DNA of 64,000 bases from Myxococcota bacterium. Lineage in GTDB: Bacteria > Myxococcota > B64-G9. The stretch covers positions 186,001-250,000 of the forward strand of contig JAKLGA010000008.1 of the NCBI GenBank assembly GCA_022710975.1. Direction: 5' to 3'. This document shows, in pieces, positions 26,273 to 34,852 of this stretch. The notes under the pieces were generated by a model that saw nothing but the letters and a program-made list of their open reading frames with translations, did not search any database and was not told the origin of the DNA. Numbering within the stretch: the first letter of the stretch is position 1; each line of letters opens with the position of its first letter. The position numbers and the translations under genes are program-made.

Positions 26273-26959
26273 ATGACGCGCAAGCTGACGATCGCGGTGG
26301 CCGGCCTGGCGCTCGCGGGGATGGCCCTGGTTGCCTGCGGCGAGGAATCGAAGAAGACCCTGCTGCTGACCGACGCGGCGGCGGCCTTCGCGGCCGACAT
26401 CTGCAACCGCTCCTACGAGTGCTGCACCACGGCCGAGATGGACGACCTGCGCGGCACCTACTGGACCGACCTGGCCTCCTGCATCACCTACTTCACCGAC
26501 ATCTTCAACTCGACCATGGTCGACCCGACGGAGGCCGCCATCGCCGCCGGGCGCGGCGAGTACGACGCCGAGGTGGCCGGCTCCTGCGAGGCGACCTTCG
26601 CCGCCCGCGGCTGCGCTGGCTCGCCCCAGAACGACATCACCGCGCTGGCCGAGGACTGCGAGGGGATGTACCGCGGCCTGCAGGCCGCCGCCGCGCCGTG
26701 CGCGAGCACCTTCGAGTGCGTCGCGGGCACCAAGTGCGTCGCCAGCACCTGCCAGGCCTACCTGGCGCTGAACGACGCCTGCACCCCGAACAGCGATCCC
26801 AACTGCGCCGCCGGGCTCTACTGCGACGGGGCGAACTGCGTGGCGCGCAAGGCCCTGAACGCCGACTGCGCCGCCAGCGCCGAGTGCGAGGCCGGCCTGG
26901 AGTGCGACGCCAACCTCAAGTGCGTCGCCAAGGTGATCGACACCTGTGACGGGCAGTAG
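26273..26959 (+). CDS. Cys-rich lipoprotein
   Basis: A 228-residue lipoprotein (ALVACG, lipidated C22). The N-terminal half is helical with spaced cysteines (CNRSYECC, C, C). The C-terminal half has three disulfide-knot-like repeats of the form C-x5-C-x5-C-x5-C (CASTFECVAGTKC, CAAGLYCDGANC, CEAGLECDANLKC), typical of myxobacterial secreted proteins. A strong promoter and AAAGGAGG precede ATG 26273. Function unknown; probably an abundant envelope protein given the promoter strength. Confidence 0.85.
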   Translation: MTRKLTIAVAGLALAGMALVACGEESKKTLLLTDAAAAFAADICNRSYECCTTAEMDDLRGTYWTDLASCITYFTDIFNSTMVDPTEAAIAAGRGEYDAEVAGSCEATFAARGCAGSPQNDITALAEDCEGMYRGLQAAAAPCASTFECVAGTKCVASTCQAYLALNDACTPNSDPNCAAGLYCDGANCVARKALNADCAASAECEAGLECDANLKCVAKVIDTCDGQ

Positions 26960-26971
26960 CCCGCGGGCGGC

Positions 26972-27544
26972 TCAGAGGCGGAAGATCACCCCGAGGCGGA
27001 CGACCTCGTGCAGGTGGCCGTAGCCCAGATCCAGCCGCAGCGAGGCCCAGTCCACGAAGTCCCACATCAGCCCCAGGGTGGTGGCCCAGCCGAAGCGGTG
27101 CACGTCGGCCACTCCCTCGCCGTCCCACAGCCCGCCGCCGTAGCCGATCTGCACCGCCGCGAAGGGCGCCAGCACGTCGTGCACGTACACGCTGTAGCGC
27201 GCGCCCACCAGGCTGGACAGGCAGTGGAAGCCGCCCTCGTGGCCGCCGAGGTCGGCCGGCGAGTAGACGTAGTCCAGCCCGCCCTCCAGGAGCAGCGCGT
27301 CGCGGAAGTACTCGTCCGGGATGAAGCCGTTCGGCACCACCGGGTAGGCCACCTGGAAGCCCACGCCCCCGCCCGGCTCGTGGTAGGAGAAGTTCAGCAC
27401 CGCGTGCAGCGTGAGCGCCAGGCCGAAGCCGGAGTCGGCGTACTCCTCGGGGTCGGGCTCGGGCGGCGGCCTGGCGGCCGCCGGCGCCGCCGCGCACAGC
27501 AGGCACACGGACAGGCTGGCGAGCAGGCGACGGCGCGGGCCCAT
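26972..27544 (-). CDS. Outer-membrane beta-barrel protein
   Basis: A 190-residue protein with a signal peptide (cleavage near AAPAAA-RP) and a body of alternating beta strands (GFGLALTLHAVLNF, RYSVYVHDVLAPFAAVQIGYG, LRLDLGYGHLHEVVRLGVIF). It ends in RL rather than the usual aromatic residue. A GGGGG ribosome site lies just upstream of ATG 27544. It is divergent from the FadL-like gene. Size suggests an 8-stranded barrel; specific role unknown. Confidence 0.75.
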   Translation of the reverse strand: MGPRRRLLASLSVCLLCAAAPAAARPPPEPDPEEYADSGFGLALTLHAVLNFSYHEPGGGVGFQVAYPVVPNGFIPDEYFRDALLLEGGLDYVYSPADLGGHEGGFHCLSSLVGARYSVYVHDVLAPFAAVQIGYGGGLWDGEGVADVHRFGWATTLGLMWDFVDWASLRLDLGYGHLHEVVRLGVIFRL

Positions 27545-27596
27545 GCCCCCCAGGATGCGCGAGACGGTCGGGCAGGTCAACGTTCCGGCGGGGAAC

Positions 27597-27625
27597 TTGC
27601 CGCGGCCGCCCGGCCCGTCCACAAT
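27597..27625 (+). promoter_or_regulatory. Possible leaderless promoter of the FadL-like gene
   Basis: TTGCCG (27597-27602), a 17-nt spacer and CACAAT (27620-27625), with the predicted transcript start at the ATG 27632 and no Shine-Dalgarno sequence. Weaker match than the 4.1-kb and 17.2-kb examples. Confidence 0.3.
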
Positions 27626-27631
27626 GGCCGC

Positions 27632-29032
27632 ATGCCTCGCGCCACCGCCCTCGGCCTGCTGACGCTCGTCTGCCTGGCGCCCGCGCTCGCCTCGGGCAGC
27701 GGGTTCATGGTGTCCAAGATGGGCGGGGACACCTCGGGGCCCACCGAGGACAACGCCGCCTCGGTGTTCTGGAACCCGGCCGCCATCGGCACGATCGAGG
27801 CCCCCGGCAGCCTGCTGCTGGACGTCAACATGATCTGGCGCTCGCTCGACTTCGAGCGCACCTGGCCCGAGGGGTACGAGCCGGGCGAGCGGCCGAGCCA
27901 CCCGGGCACCATGTCCACCTACGACACCCTGCCGATGCTCGCGGGCACGGCCCGCCCGGGCCTCGACTGGCTCACCCTGGGGCTGGCGTTCTACGTGCCC
28001 TTCGGCCACCGCTCGGACTGGCCCAGCTGGGACATCGAGCTCGAGCGCCAGAAGCCGGCCGGGGACCAGTTCGTCCCCGCCCAGGCCTTCCACACCCTGC
28101 AGGGCGGCATCAAGACGCTCTTCACCACCGCGGCCGCCTCCTTCCGCGTGGCCGACTGGCTGTGGCTGGGGGGGGGCGTGAGCTGGGTGTACGCCCTGGT
28201 CGACTCCACCCGGGCGCGCGACTTCTCCCAGGAGATCCTGCCCGGGATCCTGCCCATCGAGACGGTCGAGTACTCGGGCCTGGTCGAGCTCGACTTCGCC
28301 GGACACGGCTGGGCCTGGTCCCTGGGCGCGCTGGCCCGCCCCAGCGCCCGCCTGCGGCTGGGGCTGAGCTTCACCTCGGGCGTGGACCTCGACCTGGCGG
28401 GCAGCGCGCGCATCGGCCTGCCGCCGGTCCTGGAGCCCACCTACGGGCCGCGGGTCGACTCCCGGGCCCGCTTCGGCATGCGGCTCCCGCCCGTGCTGCG
28501 CGCGGGCCTGCACCTCGACTGCACCGACTGGCTGGTCTTCCGGCTGGTGGTGGAGACCGCCTTCTGGTCGGACTACGACGAGGTCGTCGTCTCCCACCTG
28601 CGCTTCGAGAACGCGGACGGCCCGGTGGGCGGCACGCTGGGCGAGGTGCGCGAGTTCCGCTCCCGGCGGGACTACCGCGACGCGATCGACATCCGCGCCG
28701 GCTTCCGTTTCTTCCCCGTGACCTGGTGGATGCTGTACGTGGGCGGGGGCTACGACATGGACGCCGCGCCCACCGTGACCACCACGCCCGATCTGTACGA
28801 CGCGCCCAAGTTCGGCCTGGCAGGCGGCACCCGCTTCCAGGTCGTGCCCCTGCTGGAGTGGCTGGCGGGCGGAGAGCTCGGCCGCGACGACTGGGTGGCC
28901 CTCTCCCTGGGGCTCACCTGGGTGCGCTACCTGCACAAGGACGTGGAGCGCAGCGAGGCCGATCCGCCCATCACCGGCGGCTACGAGCACGCGGTCTGGA
29001 TCTTCAACACGAACGTGGACGTGAGGTTCTGA
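27632..29032 (+). CDS. FadL/OmpP1-type outer-membrane transporter
   Basis: A 466-residue barrel protein with a signal peptide (cleavage near LAS-GSG). The mature N-terminus (GSGFMVSKMGGDTSGPTEDN, then AASVFWNPAAIG) is the plug sequence of FadL/TodX porins, which take up hydrophobic compounds such as long-chain fatty acids across the outer membrane. The body is beta-rich and the last residue is Phe, as expected for assembly by BamA. It starts at ATG 27632. Confidence 0.9.
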   Translation: MPRATALGLLTLVCLAPALASGSGFMVSKMGGDTSGPTEDNAASVFWNPAAIGTIEAPGSLLLDVNMIWRSLDFERTWPEGYEPGERPSHPGTMSTYDTLPMLAGTARPGLDWLTLGLAFYVPFGHRSDWPSWDIELERQKPAGDQFVPAQAFHTLQGGIKTLFTTAAASFRVADWLWLGGGVSWVYALVDSTRARDFSQEILPGILPIETVEYSGLVELDFAGHGWAWSLGALARPSARLRLGLSFTSGVDLDLAGSARIGLPPVLEPTYGPRVDSRARFGMRLPPVLRAGLHLDCTDWLVFRLVVETAFWSDYDEVVVSHLRFENADGPVGGTLGEVREFRSRRDYRDAIDIRAGFRFFPVTWWMLYVGGGYDMDAAPTVTTTPDLYDAPKFGLAGGTRFQVVPLLEWLAGGELGRDDWVALSLGLTWVRYLHKDVERSEADPPITGGYEHAVWIFNTNVDVRF

Positions 29033-29039
29033 GGCGCGC

Positions 29040-29432
29040 TCACTCGATCTCCTCGGCCTCCACCTCGGCGGCCGCGGAGGCCTGGCCCCCGCCGAACGCG
29101 CTGCGCAGCCAGGCCAGGAGCTGGGCCTGCTCCTCGGGGCTCACCCGCCCCCGGTAGGCCGGCATGAAGGCCGCGCCCCGGTCGATGACCTTCAGGATGG
29201 CCTCGTCCGGCAGGGCAGCCACCCGCGCGGCCAGGCCGGGCCCGCGGCCGGAGCCCAGGCCGTCGCCGCCGTGGCACCGGTAGCAGTCCACCTCGGGGCT
29301 GGCGTGGCCGTTGAACAGGAGCTGACCCGGGTGCTGGAGCTGCTCCTCGGCGAGCTGCGCGCCCGCCATGCAGCCCGCCCCGAGCAACCCCAGCAGCAGC
29401 CCGCCCCACACCTGCCACACGCGCGCGCTCAT
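29040..29432 (-). CDS. Lipid-anchored monohaem cytochrome c
   Basis: A 130-residue class I cytochrome c with a lipobox (LLGAGC, C21), the haem site C50-Y-R-C53-H54, and distal ligand M90 in AAFMPAYRG. The lipid tether would keep it on the membrane face in the periplasm as a small electron carrier. A Glu/Ala-rich C-terminal tail follows the domain. The start ATG overlaps the upstream GDPD gene stop by 4 nt, so the two are co-transcribed. Confidence 0.92.
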   Translation of the reverse strand: MSARVWQVWGGLLLGLLGAGCMAGAQLAEEQLQHPGQLLFNGHASPEVDCYRCHGGDGLGSGRGPGLAARVAALPDEAILKVIDRGAAFMPAYRGRVSPEEQAQLLAWLRSAFGGGQASAAAEVEAEEIE

Positions 29433-30262
29433 CGTTCGCCCTCCGCGCCGGGGCCGCGCCCGGCGCCGCTCCCCAGCTCCGCCCGCATGAACCCGGGCCG
29501 GTTGGTGATCAGCACGTCGACGCCCAGCGCCTCCAGGCGGCGGCCCTCGGAGGGCTCGTCCACGGTCCAGGCCAGGACGAGCAGCCGCGCCTCGCGCGCA
29601 GCCCGCGCGAGCTCGGCGGTCAGGCCCGGCGACTGGAGCCCGAGCCCCTGGAAGCCCCTGGCCCGGGCCTGTCCGGCCAGGGCGGGCGGGAACGGGCCCG
29701 GCGCGCCCCGGGCGTCCCGGGGCGCCTTGTGCAGCCAGATGGCCGGCAGCTCGGGCAGCTCCGCCCGCGCGGCGGCCAGGCTGTCCTCGCGGAAGCTCAT
29801 CAGCCACACCTGCCCGGCCTTGCCGCTGGCGCGCACCACCCTGGCCAGGGCCGGCAGGGCCTCCGGGCCGCACTTCAGCTCCACCAGGGCCCGCTTGCCG
29901 GGCGGCAGCAGCGCCAGCACCTGCTCGAGCCCGGGGATGCGCTCCCCGGCGAAGGCCGGCGCCTTCCAGCGGCCCACGTCCAGCCGCCCCAGGCGCGCGA
30001 ACTCCTGGCTGGCGACCTCGAGGTCCTCCCCGGCCGTGCGGAGCGTGCGGGGGTCGTGGATCACCGCCAGCGCCCCGTCCCGGGTGAGGTGCACGTCGCA
30101 CTCGAGCGCGTCCGCGCCCTGGGCGAACCCGAGGCGGAAGGCGGCCAGGGTGTTCTCCGGGGCGTCGTGCGACGCCCCCCGGTGGGCGGCGATGTCCATG
30201 GCCTGCGCCTCCGCGGCCACCAGGCCCAGGCACAGCACCAGCGTGGCCCGCACGTCCGCCAT
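29429..30262 (-). CDS. Periplasmic glycerophosphodiester phosphodiesterase
   Basis: A 277-residue GDPD enzyme that hydrolyses glycerophosphodiesters to glycerol 3-phosphate and an alcohol. A signal peptide precedes IAAHRGASHDAPENT (H27, R28). Metal ligands E54 and D56 (LECDVHLT) and general acid H69 (VIHD) are present, as is the late WTVDEP motif. Full length. It overlaps the cytochrome c gene by 4 nt. Confidence 0.93.
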   Translation of the reverse strand: MADVRATLVLCLGLVAAEAQAMDIAAHRGASHDAPENTLAAFRLGFAQGADALECDVHLTRDGALAVIHDPRTLRTAGEDLEVASQEFARLGRLDVGRWKAPAFAGERIPGLEQVLALLPPGKRALVELKCGPEALPALARVVRASGKAGQVWLMSFREDSLAAARAELPELPAIWLHKAPRDARGAPGPFPPALAGQARARGFQGLGLQSPGLTAELARAAREARLLVLAWTVDEPSEGRRLEALGVDVLITNRPGFMRAELGSGAGRGPGAEGER

Positions 30263-30312
30263 GCCGCCGAGCCTACCCGGACCCGGCCGCGCCGTCCACC
30301 CCCACAGGAATG

Positions 30313-30342
30313 TTGCCGAAAGGCGGCCGGGCGCGGTACACT
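30313..30342 (+). promoter_or_regulatory. Promoter of the gene at 30402
   Basis: TTGCCG (30313-30318), an 18-nt spacer and TACACT (30337-30342). Predicted leader is about 50 nt, ending in GAGGTGAGGAC before the ATG. Confidence 0.5.
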
Positions 30343-30401
30343 GCCCAGCGTCTCACGATCCTGAGGGCCCGAACCGAGGATGACAAGCCCGAGGTGAGGA
30401 C

Positions 30402-30980
30402 ATGCGCTCGCACTGCTGGCTCCCGGTCCTGTCGCTGATCTGCCTGGCGCTCCTGCTCCCTGGCTCCGCCGCGGCGGAAGACGCCGCCCCGGCCGACGCC
30501 GCCCCGCCGGGCTCCACCGCCATCACCGCGACCGACGACAGCGCGGCGCCGCCGCCCGACGTCTACGTCCCGCCCACCAAGGAGGAGTGGCAGGCGGCCG
30601 GCCTCAAGCCCGAGGAGTACCAGCGGGCCGTCGGCATGGAGGCCAGCCTCGAGGAGTGGCTGGACATGCACCAGCGCCGCCGCTCCAACCAGGTGGTCGG
30701 CTGGTCCTGCATCGGCCTGGCCATCCTGGCGCCGATCATCGAGGTGACGGTCATGTTCGGCGGCGACGTGCGCTTCGACGAGCACCCCAACATGGAGGTC
30801 TACATCATCGCCTCGGTGGCGGCCTTCGCCATCCTCACCTCGGGCGTGTTCGTGCTGGCCGCGACCCCGGGCCCGGAGGACGTGGTGCCCGAGCGCAAGC
30901 AGGCCGAGAACCCGCTGTCCTTCGAGCTGGGCCCGACCCGGGTCACGCCCTCGCCCTTCGGGCTGAACGTGACCTTCTGA
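30402..30980 (+). CDS. Exported two-helix membrane protein, unknown function
   Basis: A 192-residue protein with a signal peptide (cleavage near AAA-ED), an Ala/Pro/Asp-rich linker, a short helical region ending MHQRRRSNQVV and two membrane helices (about 100-122 and 130-153). The last ~40 residues end in LNVTF, an aromatic C-terminus. GAGGTGAGGAC precedes ATG 30402. No family recognised. Confidence 0.75.
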   Translation: MRSHCWLPVLSLICLALLLPGSAAAEDAAPADAAPPGSTAITATDDSAAPPPDVYVPPTKEEWQAAGLKPEEYQRAVGMEASLEEWLDMHQRRRSNQVVGWSCIGLAILAPIIEVTVMFGGDVRFDEHPNMEVYIIASVAAFAILTSGVFVLAATPGPEDVVPERKQAENPLSFELGPTRVTPSPFGLNVTF

Positions 30981-30993
30981 CCGATCCGACCGA

Positions 30994-31020
30994 TCCGACC
31001 GATCGGTCCGATCGGTCGGA
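30994..31020. terminator. Perfect 13-bp dyad between convergent genes
   Basis: TCCGACCGATCGG and its reverse complement are separated by a single T. The dyad grows out of a CCGATCCGA direct repeat (30981 onward). It fills the gap between the convergent genes ending at 30980 and 31029, so it most likely ends transcription from both sides; no U-run is present. Confidence 0.55.
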
Positions 31021-31028
31021 GCCGCGCC

Positions 31029-33062
31029 TCACTTCAGCGTCTTGACCGCCCGCGCGGCCGCGTCGAGCAGCGGCTGGGCCGAGATGGGCGCGCCGACCGC
31101 CTGCCGCATCCACAGATCGGGGGTCACCCGGCCCTGGGCGCACAGCCGCTCCATCTCCTGGCCGAGCGGGTGCTTGCGCAGGTAGTCCTCGACCTGGAAG
31201 GCGATGATGTGTCCGAGCGGGTAGTCCGGCAGGTACAGGGCGTTCGCGATCAGGTGCGAGTAGATGGCCAGCAACGGCGAGTCCTTCACGCCGAAGACAG
31301 GCGCGTAATGCTGGTTCCACACCTCGACCGCGATCTGCTCGACCGCCTGGCGCAGCTCGGCCGCGCTGGCCTCCGGGTGGGCGTACATCCAGCGCCACAC
31401 GCGCATGTCCATCAGGCCCACGCCCGCGATCTCGCGCGTCATCCAGAAGTCGTCCAGCGCCTCCAGGGCCTCGCGCTGGGGATCGGGCCTGGCCAGTCCG
31501 AGCACCTCGAGGTCGCGCTTCTGGAACACGAAGGCGAAGCCCTCGGTGAAGGCCGTGTTGGGCACGCCCTTGAGCAGGTTGTGGTCCAGCTTGTACAGCG
31601 AGAACACCTGCTCGACATTGTGGCCGAGCTCGTGCATGGCGATGTTGAAGCCCTTGTAGTTCATGCCCTCGGCCGGCAGGCGGGTGCGCAGGTGCGCCTT
31701 CTCGCCGCGCATCTGTGGCCCCCAGGCGTGGCCGGAGCCGCGGGCGGGATCCACCTCGATGCGTTCGGCCAGGAAGCGGGCGGTGTCCGCCGCGAAGCCC
31801 AGCTTGCCCAGGATGCCGGGCAGATCGGCCTGGAAGGCGGCCAGGTTCGGGTAGCGCTCGCGCACCACACGGTCGAGCTCGCGCTCGTCCATGGAGCCGC
31901 GGGCCTTGAAGCCGTCGTACCAGATGTCGAACGGCTGGAGCGGCCGGCCCAGCCGCTTCTGGACGAGCGAGGCGACGTCCCTGGAGGCCGGGGCCGCGAG
32001 CACCGCGGTGAGCAGCCGCTCCACCTCGGCCTCGGGGATCTCCCGGCCGAGCAGGAAGCCGCGATCCATGTGGGTCGGGGCGTCCGGGTAGAAGGGATCC
32101 AGGCCGCGCAGGGCCAGGAACACCTGGCGCAGGTGCTCGTAGCGCCGATCGGGCTCCCGGGCCGCGGGCTTGCCGTCCAGGGTGTTGGCCACGGGATCCC
32201 AGGCCGCCTTGGGGTTGTCCACCGCCCCGGCCGGGATCTCCTGGCGCACGATGCGCAGCATGACGGTCTGGATCAGCTCCTGCAGCGGCAGGTTCTTGGG
32301 ATCCGAGTACAGGGCCTTCAGCTCGTCCCGCAGGCCCCAGTGGCTGATGAGCTTGAGCCCCTCCCGGAACTGCGGCCGGCCCTGCCCGTCCACCACCCGG
32401 CCCAGGTGGATGTTGTAGCTGGCGATGTAGTTGTCCGCCGCGCTCACGGCCAGGGTGATCTTCTGCAGCACCTCGGCCGGCACGCGGTGGGAGTAGGCCC
32501 GCGCCAGGCGGGCCTCGGCCCAGCGGGCGCGGCTCAGCCCGGCGCCGCCCGCGAGCAGCTCCTGGAGGGAGAGCGCGCGGAAGTTCAGCAGCGCCACGAA
32601 GGCCAGCTTGGAGCGGAACATGTCATCCACCAGGTGATCGCCCAGGTTGAGCCCGGCGAACAGCAGGTCCACGGGCTGCTCCGGCCCCAGGTCCTCGTCG
32701 CTCGGGGTGCGCAGCTCGAGCAGCAGCGAGTTCAGGTGGCCGTCCAGGCTCTCGAGGCCGGCCTCGAAGCGCCCGAGCAGCACCTCCAGCTCCGGACCCA
32801 CCCGGTACTGCTCGAGCGCGAAGCGGGCGAACTCCCCCGGGCTGCCGTCGGCCTGGGTCCACAGGCGGGCCGCCTGGCGGACACCGATGGCGATGCGCTC
32901 CCGCTCGGCGGCGCCGTGCTTGGCCTCGAGTTGACCGCACACCGCCATCACGTCCGCCTCGGTCAGGAACATGGTCGCGCCTCCCTCCGGCTCCGCCGCC
33001 GGGACCGCGAGCGGGACCAGCCAGGCCAGCGCCGCCGCCAGGGACCATGCATGTCTGAGCAC
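31029..33062 (-). CDS. Exported zinc metallopeptidase (gluzincin, M3/M2-like)
   Basis: A 677-residue peptidase with a signal peptide (cleavage near VPA-AE). The active site is H477-E478-L-G-H481 with third ligand E507 in TAFTEGFAF, the gluzincin arrangement seen in oligopeptidase/M3 and M2 families. The long helical N-terminal region would cap the substrate channel. I chose GTG 33062, which has GGAGG 6 nt upstream, over an ATG 21 nt further out. It is divergent from the propeller-lipoprotein pair. The precise MEROPS family is uncertain. Confidence 0.88.
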   Translation of the reverse strand: MLRHAWSLAAALAWLVPLAVPAAEPEGGATMFLTEADVMAVCGQLEAKHGAAERERIAIGVRQAARLWTQADGSPGEFARFALEQYRVGPELEVLLGRFEAGLESLDGHLNSLLLELRTPSDEDLGPEQPVDLLFAGLNLGDHLVDDMFRSKLAFVALLNFRALSLQELLAGGAGLSRARWAEARLARAYSHRVPAEVLQKITLAVSAADNYIASYNIHLGRVVDGQGRPQFREGLKLISHWGLRDELKALYSDPKNLPLQELIQTVMLRIVRQEIPAGAVDNPKAAWDPVANTLDGKPAAREPDRRYEHLRQVFLALRGLDPFYPDAPTHMDRGFLLGREIPEAEVERLLTAVLAAPASRDVASLVQKRLGRPLQPFDIWYDGFKARGSMDERELDRVVRERYPNLAAFQADLPGILGKLGFAADTARFLAERIEVDPARGSGHAWGPQMRGEKAHLRTRLPAEGMNYKGFNIAMHELGHNVEQVFSLYKLDHNLLKGVPNTAFTEGFAFVFQKRDLEVLGLARPDPQREALEALDDFWMTREIAGVGLMDMRVWRWMYAHPEASAAELRQAVEQIAVEVWNQHYAPVFGVKDSPLLAIYSHLIANALYLPDYPLGHIIAFQVEDYLRKHPLGQEMERLCAQGRVTPDLWMRQAVGAPISAQPLLDAAARAVKTLK

Positions 33063-33140
33063 CGTGCACCTCCGTTCGCCCAACCCGCCCCGAGCCTAAC
33101 CCCGCCGCGCGCCGGGGGGCAAGCGCCTGCGCGGTTTTGG

Positions 33141-33170
33141 TTGCGGCCGGGGGCCCGCCGCAAGTACGCT
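33141..33170 (+). promoter_or_regulatory. Possible promoter of the propeller-lipoprotein operon
   Basis: TTGCGG (33141-33146), an 18-nt spacer and TACGCT (33165-33170), 30 nt upstream of ATG 33200. The -35 is weak. Confidence 0.35.
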
Positions 33171-33199
33171 GGGGGCGTCGTGCGGAGGGAGGAAGAGCC

Positions 33200-34852
33200 A
33201 TGCACCGCCGCCTGATCCTCGCCGGCCTGCTATCGAGCGCACTGGCCGTGGCGGCCTGCGACGGGCCGCCCCGGCCGAGCGGCCCGCCCGCGGGACGCGC
33301 CGCGGCCTGCCGGGCCATGTTCACCGAGAGCGCCGGCGGCATCCACATGGTGATGCAGCAGCTGCCCGAGCTGCGCCGCGACCAGATCCGGGCGTACCGG
33401 CGCGGGGGGCTGCGCGAGTGCCTGAGCCGGCTGCCGGACATGCCGGGCGCCTGCCTGGAGACCGAGGTGCCATCCCAGCTGCTCGCGGACATGGAGGCGG
33501 CGGTCGCCCTGTGCTCCCAGTGGGACGAGGAGCTGTTCGACTGCTTCCGGGACCAGCGGCCCGGCGCGGCCTGCGAGCGGGCCTTCGATCGCCTGCGTGG
33601 CCTGGCGGACAGCCGGCCCGCGCGCCCCGGCCCAGACGCCCGCTGGCACCTCACGCTGCCCGCGCCGGCCCAGGCCGTGCACCTCCTGCCGGACGGGAGC
33701 GTGCTCAGCGCCGCCGGCGGGCAGATCGCCCGCCACCGGGACGGCCAGCAGGTGTGGGCGGCCGACCTGCCGGGAGGCGCCCTGGGCTGGCTGCTGCCGG
33801 TGGAGCCGGACGGGGTGGTGGTCGCGGATCGCGAGGGCCACGTGGCGCTGCTCGAGCTGGCCAGCGGCCAGATCCGCTGGCGGCGCGAGCTGCCGCTCCG
33901 CCGGCTGCCCCGCGCCGACGACGAGGAGGAGCTGAAGGCGCTGCCGGCCGAGCTGCGCCAGGCCAGGCTGCAGGCCGGCGGCGCCCCCGAGCAGGCGCCG
34001 CACCCGCTGGCCCTGAACGCGACCCGGGACGGGGAGCAGCTGCTGCTCGGCTCGAGCGACGGCCGCCTGCTGCGCCTCGATCTCGGCGTGTGCGCCGAGC
34101 GGCAGGTGGGCTGCTTCCGGGCCCCGGAGCGCCTGTTCATCGACGAGCTGGGCAGCTTCAACACCTGGTCCATGGCGCCTGGCGGGCGCCGGCTGGTGGG
34201 CGGCTCGCGCGAGCTGCTGGGCATCGAGCGCACGGGGGAGGAGCTGTTCCGCATCCGCTTCGGCTCCGTGGACCGGCTGGGGGCCCCCGTGGCCTCGTCC
34301 GACGGGACCTTCGTCCTGGTCGGGCTGCACGCCCTGAACGCGGGGCGCGTGCTGGCCATCGACCCGGCCGCCTGCCGCTCCGAGGAGCCCCTCAGGATGC
34401 CCGAGCCCGCCTCCCTGCACGTGGGTCACGACCACGAGTCGGAGGCCCTGCCGCCCGGCTGCCTGGCCTGGGAGGTCGAGCTCGACGATCTCGCCATCCT
34501 GCCGCCCGCGGACCTGGGCCCCGGGCAGGGCGTGCTCGCCCTCGGCGCGGACGAGGGGATGGTGCTGCGCGTGCGGCAGGGCGAGGTGCTCTGGCGGTCG
34601 CGGCTCGGCGCGGTGGCGGCCACGGCCGGCGGGCCCGGGCTGGCCTACCTGCTCACCGGGGCGCCGGCGCTGGTGGCGCTCGACACCGCCGACGGCGAGG
34701 TCCTGTGGCAGAGCGCCCTGCCCTACCCGCGCCGGCCGGACTTCACCGAGGTGTGGCCCAGCCTCCGCTTGCGCGAGCGCTGGCTGCTGATCGCGGACGG
34801 CCCGGAGCTCAGCCTGTTCGAGCTGCCGCCGGCCCAGGGGGCGGGGTCGTGA
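33200..34852 (+). CDS. Cys-rich PQQ-like propeller lipoprotein (copy A)
   Basis: A 550-residue lipoprotein (LAVAAC, C20). Residues ~30-135 form a helical, six-cysteine domain (CRAMF, RECLSRLPDMPGAC, CSQWDEELFDCF, C). The remainder is a PQQ-like beta-propeller with repeated blades (WHLTLPAPAQAVHLLPDGSV, GHVALLELASGQIRWRREL, VALDTADGEVLWQSAL). GGAGG precedes ATG 33200. It overlaps the next gene by 4 nt, which encodes a clear paralogue. Propellers of this kind are usually protein-binding scaffolds such as BamB; no enzymatic residues are seen. Confidence 0.87.
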   Translation: MHRRLILAGLLSSALAVAACDGPPRPSGPPAGRAAACRAMFTESAGGIHMVMQQLPELRRDQIRAYRRGGLRECLSRLPDMPGACLETEVPSQLLADMEAAVALCSQWDEELFDCFRDQRPGAACERAFDRLRGLADSRPARPGPDARWHLTLPAPAQAVHLLPDGSVLSAAGGQIARHRDGQQVWAADLPGGALGWLLPVEPDGVVVADREGHVALLELASGQIRWRRELPLRRLPRADDEEELKALPAELRQARLQAGGAPEQAPHPLALNATRDGEQLLLGSSDGRLLRLDLGVCAERQVGCFRAPERLFIDELGSFNTWSMAPGGRRLVGGSRELLGIERTGEELFRIRFGSVDRLGAPVASSDGTFVLVGLHALNAGRVLAIDPAACRSEEPLRMPEPASLHVGHDHESEALPPGCLAWEVELDDLAILPPADLGPGQGVLALGADEGMVLRVRQGEVLWRSRLGAVAATAGGPGLAYLLTGAPALVALDTADGEVLWQSALPYPRRPDFTEVWPSLRLRERWLLIADGPELSLFELPPAQGAGS

